DNA of 29,871 nt from an uncultured Oscillospiraceae bacterium (GTDB lineage Bacteria; Bacillota; Clostridia; Oscillospirales; Acutalibacteraceae), in NCBI GenBank assembly GCA_900549155.1, contig URNF01000010.1:1-29871 (forward strand). The letters run 5' to 3'. Both the position numbers and the translations under genes were made by a program. This document shows positions 1-7,575 of this stretch, in pieces (the stretch's first letter is position 1; each line of letters opens with the position of its first letter). The notes beneath the pieces were generated by a model. That model was not told where the DNA came from and did not search any database. It worked only from the letters and a program-made list of their open reading frames with translations.

Positions 1-804
1 GGACGGCATACGGCCGAGCAGTGTCGAGACCTCGCTGCCCGCCTGCACAAAACGGAAAATGTTGTCAATGAACAGCAGCACATCCTTGCCCGCCGTGTCG
101 CGGAAGTATTCCGCCATGGTGAGTCCCGACAGCGCCACCCGCATACGCACGCCGGGCGACTCGTTCATCTGCCCGAACACGAGCGCCGTCTTGTCGGAAA
201 CGCCGGACTCCTTCATTTCGTTCCACAGGTCGTTGCCCTCGCGGCTGCGTTCGCCGACGCCCGTGAACACCGAATAGCCGCCGTGCTCCATGGCAACGTT
301 GTGGATCAGTTCCTGGATCAGCACGGTCTTGCCGACACCGGCGCCGCCGAACAGACCGATCTTGCCGCCCTTCGGATACGGCTCCAAAAGATCGATCACC
401 TTGATGCCCGTTTCCAATATCTCCGCCGCAGGACGCTGTTCGGCAAAGCGCGGCGCCTTGCGGTGAATCTCCCACTTTTCCGTGTCGGCGGGCAGCGGTA
501 CCTCGCCGTCGATCGGCTCGCCCAAAACATTGAACATCCTGCCGAGCGTTCTTTCTCCCACCGGAACGGCAATGCCCTTTCCGTCCGCCGTCACCTCCAT
601 GCCGCGCGACAGATTTTCGCTTGCACCCAAGAGAATACAGCGCACCTTGTCTTTGCCGATATGCTGTGCCACTTCCATGACGCGCTTTTCGCCTTTCACG
701 GTGACGCTCAGTGCTTCTTTGATCTTCGGCAGACTGCCTTTTGGAAATGCGCAGTCGATGACCGGGCCGGAAATTGCCGTGATCTTTCCGTATACTGCAC
801 TCAC
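1..804 (-). CDS. atpD: F1Fo ATP synthase subunit beta (partial, C-terminus off left edge)
   Basis: Catalytic subunit of F1, making ATP from ADP and phosphate on the cytoplasmic face of the membrane. The 268 codons in the window hold the N-terminal beta-barrel and much of the nucleotide-binding domain. Walker A is GGAGVGKT at residues 153-160, the GVGERSREGNDL segment carries the catalytic Glu at 185, and Walker B is LLFIDN at 243-248. Full-length beta is about 460 residues, so roughly 40% is missing past base 1, and any atpC (epsilon) gene would also lie beyond the edge. The start is a GTG at 804 that overlaps the gamma stop codon as GTGA, with AGGAGG ten bases upstream inside the gamma gene; this points to translational coupling. 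The reading frame stays open to the first base of the window. Confidence 0.95.
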   Translation of the reverse strand, partial: MSAVYGKITAISGPVIDCAFPKGSLPKIKEALSVTVKGEKRVMEVAQHIGKDKVRCILLGASENLSRGMEVTADGKGIAVPVGERTLGRMFNVLGEPIDGEVPLPADTEKWEIHRKAPRFAEQRPAAEILETGIKVIDLLEPYPKGGKIGLFGGAGVGKTVLIQELIHNVAMEHGGYSVFTGVGERSREGNDLWNEMKESGVSDKTALVFGQMNESPGVRMRVALSGLTMAEYFRDTAGKDVLLFIDNIFRFVQAGSEVSTLLGRMPS

Positions 805-1718
805 AGCGCACACACCTCCTGTTGTTTTCTCATGACCTTGCGTTTTTGCGCCTTTGCGCCCGAGGAGATCTCGGTGATCTCCCGCGTGATCGCCGCCTGA
901 CGCAGCCGATTGTATTCGACCGAAAGGGCGGAAAGGATCTTTTCGGCATTTTGCCCCGCGGCGTTCATGGCCTCCATGCGCGCGTTCTGCTCGCTGCAAA
1001 AGCTGTCGACAAGCGCGCTGTAGATATAGCCGGAAACATAGCTCGGAATGATCGTATCGAGCACCTCGCCGACGGACGGCGCAAACTCAAACGGGGTCTT
1101 GACCTGCTTTTCGGTCTGATTGGAAGCAAACACCTTGCGGTGGAACGGCAAAAGGCGTTCGGTTTTTGCTTCCTCGGTCATGCTGTTTTTCATATCTGTG
1201 TAGACAACAAATATTTTCTGCACCGTTCCTTTGTCAAAAAGTGCAAGCAGAATTTCGCTGATCTCCCGCGCACGCTGCATGGTGGGGTTTTGCGCCGTAT
1301 ACAGAAAGCTGCGCTCCACCGGTATTTTATGGCGGGCAAAATACTGCCGCCCGTATTCGCCGACAACAAAGAACTTCGTGTCGGGATGTGTCGTGCGCAG
1401 CTTTTCCGCCTCTTTCAGCACATTCTGATTATACATACCGGCAAGCCCCTTGTCCGCCGTGATGACAAGGCAGGCATAGGTGCCGTCAAGCAGCGGCTCG
1501 CCGTCGTCCGGATAAAAATAGCGGCTTTTCACATCCCTGACCGTGCGGAAAATGCGCTTGATCTCGCTTTTCAGAGCGTCAAAATACGGTCTGGTCTGAT
1601 CCAGCTCCGTCTTTGCCTTGCGCATTTTGGTGGAAGCGATGAGATACATGGCGTTGGTGATCTTCTGCGTGTCGCGAACGCTTTTTATGCGATCCTTCAG
1701 TTCCTTTGTGTTTGCCAT
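801..1718 (-). CDS. atpG: F1Fo ATP synthase subunit gamma
   Basis: Central rotor stalk of F1, linking the c-ring to rotation inside the alpha3beta3 hexamer. The N-terminus has the typical gamma pattern (MANTKELKDRIKSVRDTQKI followed by TNAMYLIASTKM), and the C-terminus has the matching helix with EMxAMxxAxxNA (seen as RMEAMNAAGQNAEKIL) and FNRLRQAxITxEI (seen as YNRLRQAAITREI). These two helices form the coiled coil. At 305 residues it is slightly longer than the usual 285-290. The ATG lies 10 bases after the alpha stop codon, preceded by a purine-rich GAGGCGGGG. Its stop overlaps the GTG start of atpD. Confidence 0.96.
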   Translation of the reverse strand: MANTKELKDRIKSVRDTQKITNAMYLIASTKMRKAKTELDQTRPYFDALKSEIKRIFRTVRDVKSRYFYPDDGEPLLDGTYACLVITADKGLAGMYNQNVLKEAEKLRTTHPDTKFFVVGEYGRQYFARHKIPVERSFLYTAQNPTMQRAREISEILLALFDKGTVQKIFVVYTDMKNSMTEEAKTERLLPFHRKVFASNQTEKQVKTPFEFAPSVGEVLDTIIPSYVSGYIYSALVDSFCSEQNARMEAMNAAGQNAEKILSALSVEYNRLRQAAITREITEISSGAKAQKRKVMRKQQEVCAL

Positions 1719-1728
1719 GATCCCCGCC

Positions 1729-3486
1729 TCAGCTTTCGGCTTTACTCACAAAGCCCTTTGCGAAAGTGAGAATGGCTTTGCGGTCGCTGTCGTCCGTTTG
1801 TCCCGTGCGGTCGATCTTTTCGCAGATGTCGGGAATTTCCGTTGCGGCGGCATCCAGCATTGCGCGGCTGACCGACGGGATCTTTTCGGTTTTCACATCC
1901 GCAAACACATGCCCCAGCGCTGCTGTCAGCAGGATCACCTGCTCGTGCTGGCTGTAGGGGTGATACTGCGCCTGGCGCAGCAGGCGCATCAGTCCCTGTC
2001 CATAGCGCAGCTGCCGTTTCGTCATTTCGTCAAGATCGCTTGAAAACTGCATGAACACTTCCATCTCGCGGTATTGCGCAAGGTCAAGACGGATGGCACC
2101 CGATGCCTTTTTCATGGCTTTCGTCTGTGCCGCACCACCGACGCGGGACACCGAAAGGCCGACGTTGACGGCGGGGCGCTGACCGGCATGGAACAGGTCG
2201 CTTTCGAGAAAGATCTGACCGTCGGTGATGGAAATGATGTTGGTCGGGATATATGCCGACACATCGCCCGCCTGCGTCTCCACGATCGGGAGCGCCGTCA
2301 TGCTGCCGCCGCCGAGCGCGTCGGACAGGTGCGCCGCGCGCTCCAAAAGTCTCGAATGCAGATAGAACACGTCGCCCGGATATGCCTCACGCCCGGGCGA
2401 ACGTTCCAAAAGCAGGCTCAGTGTGCGATAGGCAATGGCGTGCTTGGAAAGGTCGTCATACACGATGAGCACGTCCTGCCCTCTGTGCATGAAATATTCC
2501 CCCATTGCACATCCCGCATACGGCGCGATATATTGCAGTGTCGCCGCATCGCTTGCCGTCGCCGCAACCACAACGGTGTATGCGAGCGCACCGTGACGAC
2601 GCAGTGTCTCCGTGAGCTGTGCCACAGAGGATGCCTTTTGCCCGATGGCAACATAGATACAAACGGTGTTTTTGCCCATCTGGTTGAGGATCGTATCCAG
2701 CGCGATAGCGGTCTTGCCCGTCTGACGGTCGCCGATGATCAGCTCACGCTGTCCGCGGCCGATCGGGAACATGGAATCGACGGCAAGGAGTCCTGTCTCC
2801 ATCGGCTTGTCAACGGGCTGGCGCTCGATGATGCCGGGGGCGGGGCGCTCGATGGGATAGTATTCCTCGGCGACAATGTCGCCCATGTCGTCGATCGGCT
2901 GACCGAGCGCGTCGATCACACGTCCCAAAAAGCCGTCGCCGACCGGAATGCCGGCGGTCTTTTTGGTGCGGCGCACGGTGCTGCCCTCGACGATCTCGCT
3001 TTCATCGCCGAAAACGACACAGCCGATCTCGCTGTCCTGCAGGTCGAGCACCATGCCCTTGATGCCGCAAGAAAACAGCACGATCTCGCCGTATTCCGCC
3101 TCGGCAAGTCCGCTCACGGTGGCGATGCCGTCGCCGACGGTCAGCACCGTGCCGATCTCGTCCGCACAGGGCTCTGCCTCAAAGGTGTCGATGGTCTGGC
3201 GGATCAGCGATATGACATCTCCCGACGTCTTTGCCGTCTGTGCGAGCCGTTCCTTCAGCTGGCGGAGCTTTCCCGTCGGCGTCCAGTCGAACACCTCATC
3301 GGCAGCCCCCTCGGAGCCGACCGTCAGGCGAAAGCCGTGCTGTACGGTCTCATCATACCTGAAAACAAGGGAAACGGGCGCTTTGTGCGTATCCGCCAGA
3401 TACTGCTCCAGACGCTTTTTCTGTTCCGCGGTTGGCTCGAACCGACTGTACAGAAAGGCAACAAGCTCGTTTTTCGGGGTCTCCAT
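1729..3486 (-). CDS. atpA: F1Fo ATP synthase subunit alpha with fused delta C-terminal domain
   Basis: Non-catalytic nucleotide-binding subunit of F1. Residues from about 88 onward are a normal alpha subunit: the beta-barrel GTVLTVGDGIATVSGL, Walker A GDRQTGKT at 252-259, and the PIGRGQRELIIGDRQTGKT signature. The protein is 585 residues, about 80 longer than usual. Residues 1-85 match the layout of the C-terminal domain of subunit delta/OSCP: a TAEQKKRLEQYL helix, a VSLVFRYDETVQHGFRLTVGS strand pair, then GKLRQLKERL. No separate atpH gene lies between atpF and atpA, where one is expected, and only 3 bases separate the two genes. The fusion is read directly from one uninterrupted frame; that it replaces delta is inference. 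The delta N-terminal helical domain is not seen. AGGAGG lies over the end of atpF just before the ATG. Confidence 0.93.
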   Translation of the reverse strand: METPKNELVAFLYSRFEPTAEQKKRLEQYLADTHKAPVSLVFRYDETVQHGFRLTVGSEGAADEVFDWTPTGKLRQLKERLAQTAKTSGDVISLIRQTIDTFEAEPCADEIGTVLTVGDGIATVSGLAEAEYGEIVLFSCGIKGMVLDLQDSEIGCVVFGDESEIVEGSTVRRTKKTAGIPVGDGFLGRVIDALGQPIDDMGDIVAEEYYPIERPAPGIIERQPVDKPMETGLLAVDSMFPIGRGQRELIIGDRQTGKTAIALDTILNQMGKNTVCIYVAIGQKASSVAQLTETLRRHGALAYTVVVAATASDAATLQYIAPYAGCAMGEYFMHRGQDVLIVYDDLSKHAIAYRTLSLLLERSPGREAYPGDVFYLHSRLLERAAHLSDALGGGSMTALPIVETQAGDVSAYIPTNIISITDGQIFLESDLFHAGQRPAVNVGLSVSRVGGAAQTKAMKKASGAIRLDLAQYREMEVFMQFSSDLDEMTKRQLRYGQGLMRLLRQAQYHPYSQHEQVILLTAALGHVFADVKTEKIPSVSRAMLDAAATEIPDICEKIDRTGQTDDSDRKAILTFAKGFVSKAES

Positions 3487-3489
3487 CGG

Positions 3490-3969
3490 TCAGCCCTCCT
3501 TTTTCGCCTTGCTGAGAAAGCTCTCGATGGGATCGGCGTCGGCGGCAAGCGCCTCGTCCATGGCGGCTGCGACCATTTCTTCGATCTCGGCGTTCGCTTT
3601 GGCGAGCATTCTTTCCTTTTCCGCCGCCGCTTCCTTTTGCGCTTTCAAAAGCAGCGCGGCCTTTTCTGCCTCGGCATCCTCGATATAGGCATCACCGGCG
3701 CGTTTGGCTTCTTCGGCGGCTTGCCGTTTCATGTCGGCAATCTCCGCTTCGGCGTCTTTCAGGCGGTCGGCATATTGCTGCCGCTCCGTCTCCGCCTCTG
3801 TCATTTTCGCCTTTGCCGCCGCATCCATGTCGGCATAATAGGTTTTGCGCTTTTCCATAAAGGTCTTAACGGGCTTATACAGCAGCAGATACAATCCGCC
3901 CGCGAGGATCAGAAAGTTGAACAAATGCAGAAGGATCTGCTGCCAGTCAATATTCAACGGCACACCCAT
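3490..3969 (-). CDS. atpF: F1Fo ATP synthase subunit b
   Basis: Peripheral stalk (stator) subunit holding F1 against rotor torque. The 159-residue protein has the normal size and plan: a short outside end, one membrane helix at about residues 11-31 (ILLHLFNFLILAGGLYLLLY), the conserved KPVKTFMEKRK turn, then a long charged Ala/Glu/Lys-rich helix suited to a right-handed coiled-coil dimer. A strong AAGGAGG sits 8 bases before the ATG. The gene lies 13 bases after atpE and 3 bases before atpA. Because delta appears to be fused to alpha, the C-terminal end of b presumably docks on that fused domain; this is inference. Confidence 0.95.
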   Translation of the reverse strand: MGVPLNIDWQQILLHLFNFLILAGGLYLLLYKPVKTFMEKRKTYYADMDAAAKAKMTEAETERQQYADRLKDAEAEIADMKRQAAEEAKRAGDAYIEDAEAEKAALLLKAQKEAAAEKERMLAKANAEIEEMVAAAMDEALAADADPIESFLSKAKKEG

Positions 3970-3982
3970 GAAAATCCCCTCC

Positions 3983-4354
3983 TTACAGAACGAAGATAAT
4001 GAGGATCGCGATGATCAGCGCATAAATGATGGCGGTTTCAATAAACACAAGGCCGAGCATGAGGTTGGTGCGGATGTTGCCCGCTGCCTCCGGCTGGCGG
4101 GAAATGCCCTCCGAGGATTTGGCGATGGCGATGCCCATGCCGACCGCGGCAGCTGCGGCGGCAAGACCGACGCAGATCGCGGCGGCAACCGCCTTGTTAC
4201 CGGTGGTGCTGTCGGCTGCCTGCGCAGTCTCGGCGGCGGTCTCCTGTGCGGCAGTTGTGTCAGCTGTCGCGGCAAACGCCGTGAAGCTGCAGAATGCGCA
4301 GATGAGCAGTGCGAGAACGCAAAGGGTGACGATCTTCTTTGTTGTCTTTTTCAT
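3983..4354 (-). CDS. atpE: F1Fo ATP synthase subunit c with N-terminal extension
   Basis: Proteolipid of the membrane rotor ring. The c hairpin occupies about residues 52-123: helix 1 is Gly/Ala-rich, the cytoplasmic loop is SRQPEA (RQP at 86-88), and helix 2 carries the ion-binding Glu at 106 in FIETAIIYAL. The usual length is 70-90 residues; here 123, because residues 1-29 read as a signal peptide (MKKTTKK, a hydrophobic run, then AFA-A) followed by an Ala/Thr/Glu linker to about residue 51. At the helix 1 position aligned with the sodium ligand Gln32 of Ilyobacter c there is Met73, which argues for proton rather than sodium coupling. GGAGG lies nine bases upstream of the ATG. Confidence 0.93.
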   Translation of the reverse strand: MKKTTKKIVTLCVLALLICAFCSFTAFAATADTTAAQETAAETAQAADSTTGNKAVAAAICVGLAAAAAAVGMGIAIAKSSEGISRQPEAAGNIRTNLMLGLVFIETAIIYALIIAILIIFVL

Positions 4355-4381
4355 GGCTTTTTCCTCCGATAGATATAGAAT

Positions 4382-5194
4382 TTATTTGGCTTTCTTTTCG
4401 GACGGCGCGGAAACCTCGCCGTAGAACAGCGCGGTGAGCATCGTCAGAACATAGGTCTGGATCAATGCGTGCAGTAGCGTGAACATCACGCCCACCGCGA
4501 CCGGCAGCACAAAGCTCAGGTTCAGATAATAGTAGACCAGCTCCGTCACAAGCAGACCGCTCAGCAGCGCGCCGAACAGACGGAAGCTCATGGAGATCGG
4601 CAGCGAGAAGTCCTTCAGTGTACGGCCGACGCCTTTCACGCCGTTGCCCGCGATGCCGCCGGACAGGATCACAAGATAGGAAAGGCAGCCGAGGGCGATG
4701 GCGGCGTTGATGTCCGAAAGCGGCGCCGGCAGCGAAACAGACAGCCCGCCGACGGTGATGATCTGAAACCCGAAAAGCTCAAACAGCGTGCCGATGAAGA
4801 TATACACACCGGCGGCGAAAACATAGCCGCCCAAAAAGGTGTTGCGGTGCGGGCTGTTCGTTTTGGCAAGGTTGTCAAAAAAGCCCACAAGCTCTTCCAG
4901 CAGCAGCTGAAACTTTCCCGGCACCATTTTGAAATGCGGTATCGCAAAAATGCGCACTGCCGCTGCAAAAAGCAGCAGCACGGCGGAAACCGTGAAAGCG
5001 GAGATGCATGCCGGATTGACCTCTTTCAGTCCCAAAAGGCTTATTCTGTTGTCGCCGTGCAGCACGGCATCCCGCATAACGGCTTTGATGGACTCCTTTT
5101 CACCGCTGCCGCCGACCGAAAACGCAGCAAAAAGGGTGAGCAGCAGCAATGCTGCCCAAACGATGATGAACAGGGTGCGTTTGCGTTTTGTCAT
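4382..5194 (-). CDS. atpB: F1Fo ATP synthase subunit a
   Basis: Membrane stator subunit that forms the two ion half-channels beside the c-ring. The 270-residue protein has five to six hydrophobic helices. The essential Arg is at 205 in SMSFRLFGALLSG, matching the conserved RLFGN segment of the family; the usual Asn after the Gly is Ala here. LSDINAAIALGCLSYL near 160-175 corresponds to the conserved polar helix before it. GGGAGG lies 8 bases before the ATG, and only 18 bases separate it from the upstream DUF1275 gene, so the ATP synthase cluster appears to be read from further upstream. No atpI gene is seen. Confidence 0.95.
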   Translation of the reverse strand: MTKRKRTLFIIVWAALLLLTLFAAFSVGGSGEKESIKAVMRDAVLHGDNRISLLGLKEVNPACISAFTVSAVLLLFAAAVRIFAIPHFKMVPGKFQLLLEELVGFFDNLAKTNSPHRNTFLGGYVFAAGVYIFIGTLFELFGFQIITVGGLSVSLPAPLSDINAAIALGCLSYLVILSGGIAGNGVKGVGRTLKDFSLPISMSFRLFGALLSGLLVTELVYYYLNLSFVLPVAVGVMFTLLHALIQTYVLTMLTALFYGEVSAPSEKKAK

Positions 5195-5212
5195 GATACA
5201 TTCCTCCCTCTT

Positions 5213-5911
5213 TTATGGCTCGGTCCTTGCGACCGTTTCTGTTTTTTCGGGCACAAACATCATGACAAAGCTCACCGACAGCAGGATACAACAAAGCCAG
5301 ATTGCCTTAAAGCCCAAGGTGAGCGTCAAAATGCTGCCAAGCCCCGCGCCGACACCGAACACCGCGATCACGCCGAAATAGGTGAGCGCTTTGCGCAGAA
5401 TTTCCTTGTCCCGCACACGGAAATAGGCACACAGGGCTTCCGTCCCCGCCCGCAGATTGCCGATGCACATGGTGCTGGCATAGGCGTGCCCGCGCACCTT
5501 GTGGAAGGTCTGCACCTGCATGGCGCAGACAAACGAAACCAGCGCATTTGCCAGCGGCTCGATGGCGAGCGGCAAAAATCCGACGACGAAGAGCAGCAGG
5601 ATCTCACAGAGAAGAATGATCTGCCGCCAATGGATCTTTTCATAGCTTTTCAGACGTATGTGGACACATTCCGCGACCGCCGTGCCGATCAAAAAGGAGA
5701 CGACGGGGATCAGATATTTCAGCACCGTCTGCCACTCTTTTTGAAACAGCGCCGTGCTGAGCAGCACAATGTTGCCCGTTTGCGCGTTGGCAAACACCTC
5801 GCCGCGGCAGGTATAGGTGTAGGCGTCCTGAAAGCCGCCGGACAGAATGATGAAAACCGCCGCCCTGAAGCTGTCGGACATCTGCCCGCGAAACGGTTTA
5901 ACGCCCTTCAT
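5213..5911 (-). CDS. YoaK/DUF1275 family membrane protein
   Basis: Predicted inner-membrane protein of 232 residues with about six helices. Hallmarks of the DUF1275 (YoaK) family are visible: SGGFQDAYTYTCRGEVFANAQTGNIV near the N-terminus, AMQVQTFHKVRGHAYASTMCIGNLRAGTEAL in the middle, and a Gly-rich GVGAGLGSILT helix near the end. The function of the family is not established. An ATG further upstream (5977) is possible, but the start at 5911 has AGAGGAAG four bases before it and overlaps the preceding gene by only 14 bases. It sits immediately before atpB in the same unit; no functional link to ATP synthase is known. Confidence 0.85.
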   Translation of the reverse strand: MKGVKPFRGQMSDSFRAAVFIILSGGFQDAYTYTCRGEVFANAQTGNIVLLSTALFQKEWQTVLKYLIPVVSFLIGTAVAECVHIRLKSYEKIHWRQIILLCEILLLFVVGFLPLAIEPLANALVSFVCAMQVQTFHKVRGHAYASTMCIGNLRAGTEALCAYFRVRDKEILRKALTYFGVIAVFGVGAGLGSILTLTLGFKAIWLCCILLSVSFVMMFVPEKTETVARTEP

Positions 5912-6173
5912 GCGGCTTCCTCTTTTCCGGGAGAGTGAACAGGAATGCCGTATACGCCAGCATAAATCCCAGCACATACAGCATCATCGCCGCACAGCTG
6001 CCGCCGGCAAAACATTTGCTGACCGCGCCGAACGCGAACCCGACGGCAAATGTCAAAGCGGCGGGACGGCAGCTTTTTTTCTCCTCGCGCGAGGATCTCA
6101 GAAGATGTACAACAAGAATGCCCATTGCCGCATCCAGCAGCACGCCCATGACGATTTCTAAGACCAGTTCCAT
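5898..6173 (-). CDS. Small membrane protein, unknown function
   Basis: A 91-residue protein with probably three hydrophobic segments: about residues 5-26, 40-56 and 60-80. A basic and charged loop (RSSREEKKSCR) follows the first. I do not recognise the family. It occupies the place where atpI sometimes precedes atpB, but it does not resemble AtpI and the DUF1275 gene lies between. The start is 3 bases after the aminotransferase stop, and the end overlaps the DUF1275 gene, so coupled translation is likely. Its ribosome site (AAGG) is weak. Confidence 0.6.
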   Translation of the reverse strand: MELVLEIVMGVLLDAAMGILVVHLLRSSREEKKSCRPAALTFAVGFAFGAVSKCFAGGSCAAMMLYVLGFMLAYTAFLFTLPEKRKPHEGR

Positions 6174-6176
6174 TTT

Positions 6177-7457
6177 TCATGACCTTGCTTTCATTATAGT
6201 TTTTATACTGACGAGCTTTGTGCAAAGGCACAAGACCCGAATGGCTTCGGTGATCTCCTCGACGGAGGCAAAGGACGGAGCAAGCCGAATGTTTTGATCC
6301 TCGGGATCGTAGCCGTGCGGATAGGTCGAACCGGCGGGCGTGAATTTCACGCCGTATTGCGCACACATCTGCACAACGTCCTTGGCACATCCGGGCAGCG
6401 TGTTGAAGGACAAAAAGTATCCGCCCTTTGGGGTCGTCCAATTTGCAATGCCCGTGCCGCCGAGCTCTTTTTCCAGTGTCCGATAAACAGCGTCAAAGCG
6501 CGGTTTTAAGATGGCGGCATGCTTTTTCATGTGCGCCAAAAGTCCTGCACTGCCTTTGAAAAAGCGGGCGTGACGCAGCTGGTTCAGCTTGTCGGGACCG
6601 ATGGTGGCAAGCTGCATAAACGAGCGGATGTCGATGAGGTTGGCGGGGCTTGCCGCCACGGCGGAGATGCCCGATCCGGGGAAGGTGACCTTGCTTGTCG
6701 AGCAAAACGCATAGACAAGATCGGCTTTTCCGGCTTTTTCACATTCCTCGATGATATCGGGAATTTCGGCGCACGCTCCGTCAAAGCAGTGGACGCAATA
6801 GGCATTGTCCCAAAAAATGCGGAAATCGGCAGCGGCGGGCTTCAGTCGCGCAAAGCGCCGCACGACCGCATCGCTGAAAACGATGCCCGTCGGATTTTGA
6901 TATTTCGGCACGCACCAGATGCCCTTGACGCGCGGATCTTTTATCCCATCTTCCACTTCGTCCATGTCCGGCCCGTCTTCCCGCATCCGAATGGGAATCA
7001 GTTCAAAGCCGAAATGCTCCGTGATCGCGAAGTGACGGTCATACCCCGGAACGGGGCACAAAAACTTGCGATCCTTCACGTCCTGCCACGGCGTCCCGCC
7101 GCAGATGCCGTCGGTCATCCCGTGACTGACCAGCTGATACATCAGTGTCAGACTGCTGTTCCCGCCGACAAGCGTATGCACCACATGCGTCCCCATCATA
7201 TGGGCAAGCAGCCGTCTTGCCTCGGGGATGCCGTCCGGTCCGCCGTAATTGCGGCAGTCCATGCCGTTTTCGCTGTCCAGAATGCTGCGGTGATCCAACA
7301 CATCCAGCATCGGCAGAGAGAGCGAAAGCTGCTCGGGCGACGGCTTCCCGCGCGAAAGATCAAGGGAGATGCCCTTGTCGGCAATCTTCTCCAGTTCCTT
7401 TTCGCAGACCTCTTTTTCGGATATCAGCGCTTTGGTGTTCGCATCATAAAAATTCAT
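6177..7457 (-). CDS. PLP-dependent class I aminotransferase (MocR-like/aspartate aminotransferase type)
   Basis: Fold-type I aminotransferase of 426 residues, most like the stand-alone Aminotran_MocR family whose studied members transfer amino groups from aspartate. LDLSRGKPSPEQL at the N-terminus, YGGPDGIPEAR near 71, VGGNSSLTLMYQ near 97, YQNPTG near 186 (cofactor Asn188), FWDNAY near 215 (Asp217 and Tyr220 contact the PLP ring), and STSKVTFPGSG with the Schiff-base Lys256 are all present. The substrate is not proven; aspartate is the best guess. AAGGAGT lies 7 bases before the ATG. It is the first gene of the minus-strand unit running into the ATP synthase genes, and is divergent from a LysR regulator. 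Confidence 0.88.
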   Translation of the reverse strand: MNFYDANTKALISEKEVCEKELEKIADKGISLDLSRGKPSPEQLSLSLPMLDVLDHRSILDSENGMDCRNYGGPDGIPEARRLLAHMMGTHVVHTLVGGNSSLTLMYQLVSHGMTDGICGGTPWQDVKDRKFLCPVPGYDRHFAITEHFGFELIPIRMREDGPDMDEVEDGIKDPRVKGIWCVPKYQNPTGIVFSDAVVRRFARLKPAAADFRIFWDNAYCVHCFDGACAEIPDIIEECEKAGKADLVYAFCSTSKVTFPGSGISAVAASPANLIDIRSFMQLATIGPDKLNQLRHARFFKGSAGLLAHMKKHAAILKPRFDAVYRTLEKELGGTGIANWTTPKGGYFLSFNTLPGCAKDVVQMCAQYGVKFTPAGSTYPHGYDPEDQNIRLAPSFASVEEITEAIRVLCLCTKLVSIKTIMKARS

Positions 7458-7468
7458 CGTATCACTCC

Positions 7469-7497
7469 TTGACTTCCGATGACGGACATATTATAAT
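7469..7497 (+). promoter_or_regulatory. Sigma-A promoter for the LysR gene
   Basis: TTGACT at 7469-7474, a 17-base spacer and a perfect TATAAT at 7492-7497. Transcription would begin near 7504, leaving a leader of about 70 bases before the LysR ATG at 7576. The -10 box lies in an ATTATAAT palindrome shared with the divergent promoter. Confidence 0.78.
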
Positions 7498-7518
7498 GCT
7501 GACAGATATATATGTAAA
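7490..7518 (-). promoter_or_regulatory. Sigma-A promoter for the aminotransferase unit
   Basis: On the minus strand, TTTACA (7518-7513), a 17-base spacer and a perfect TATAAT (7495-7490) give a start near 7483, about 26 bases before the aminotransferase ATG. It may be the main promoter of the whole aminotransferase-to-atpD unit. Its -10 overlaps that of the LysR promoter on the other strand. Confidence 0.75.
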
Positions 7519-7540
7519 ATGTATGTTAGATATATTTATG

Positions 7541-7555
7541 ATGTCATTTTGACAT
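7541..7555. promoter_or_regulatory. Inverted repeat in the LysR leader
   Basis: A perfect dyad: ATGTCA, three T, TGACAT. It lies about 20 bases before the LysR start codon and upstream of the divergent promoter. A LysR autoregulatory site is plausible; no experimental match is known to me. Confidence 0.4.
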
Positions 7556-7575
7556 ATAAAGAAAGGGCGACGGCA

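Noticed and set aside
65..811. Minus-strand 248-codon frame over atpD
   Set aside because: It is a different frame from the true beta subunit, which starts with GTG at 804 and shows Walker motifs.
2074..3999. Plus-strand open frame of 641 codons opposite atpA and atpF
   Set aside because: Both sense genes are certain from conserved motifs. The antisense product has no recognisable domain and reflects codon bias.
6191..6198. TATAAT on the minus strand near the aminotransferase 3' end, as an internal promoter for the downstream genes
   Set aside because: No acceptable -35 lies 16-18 bases upstream, and the start would leave a leader of only about a dozen bases. It could still be weakly active.
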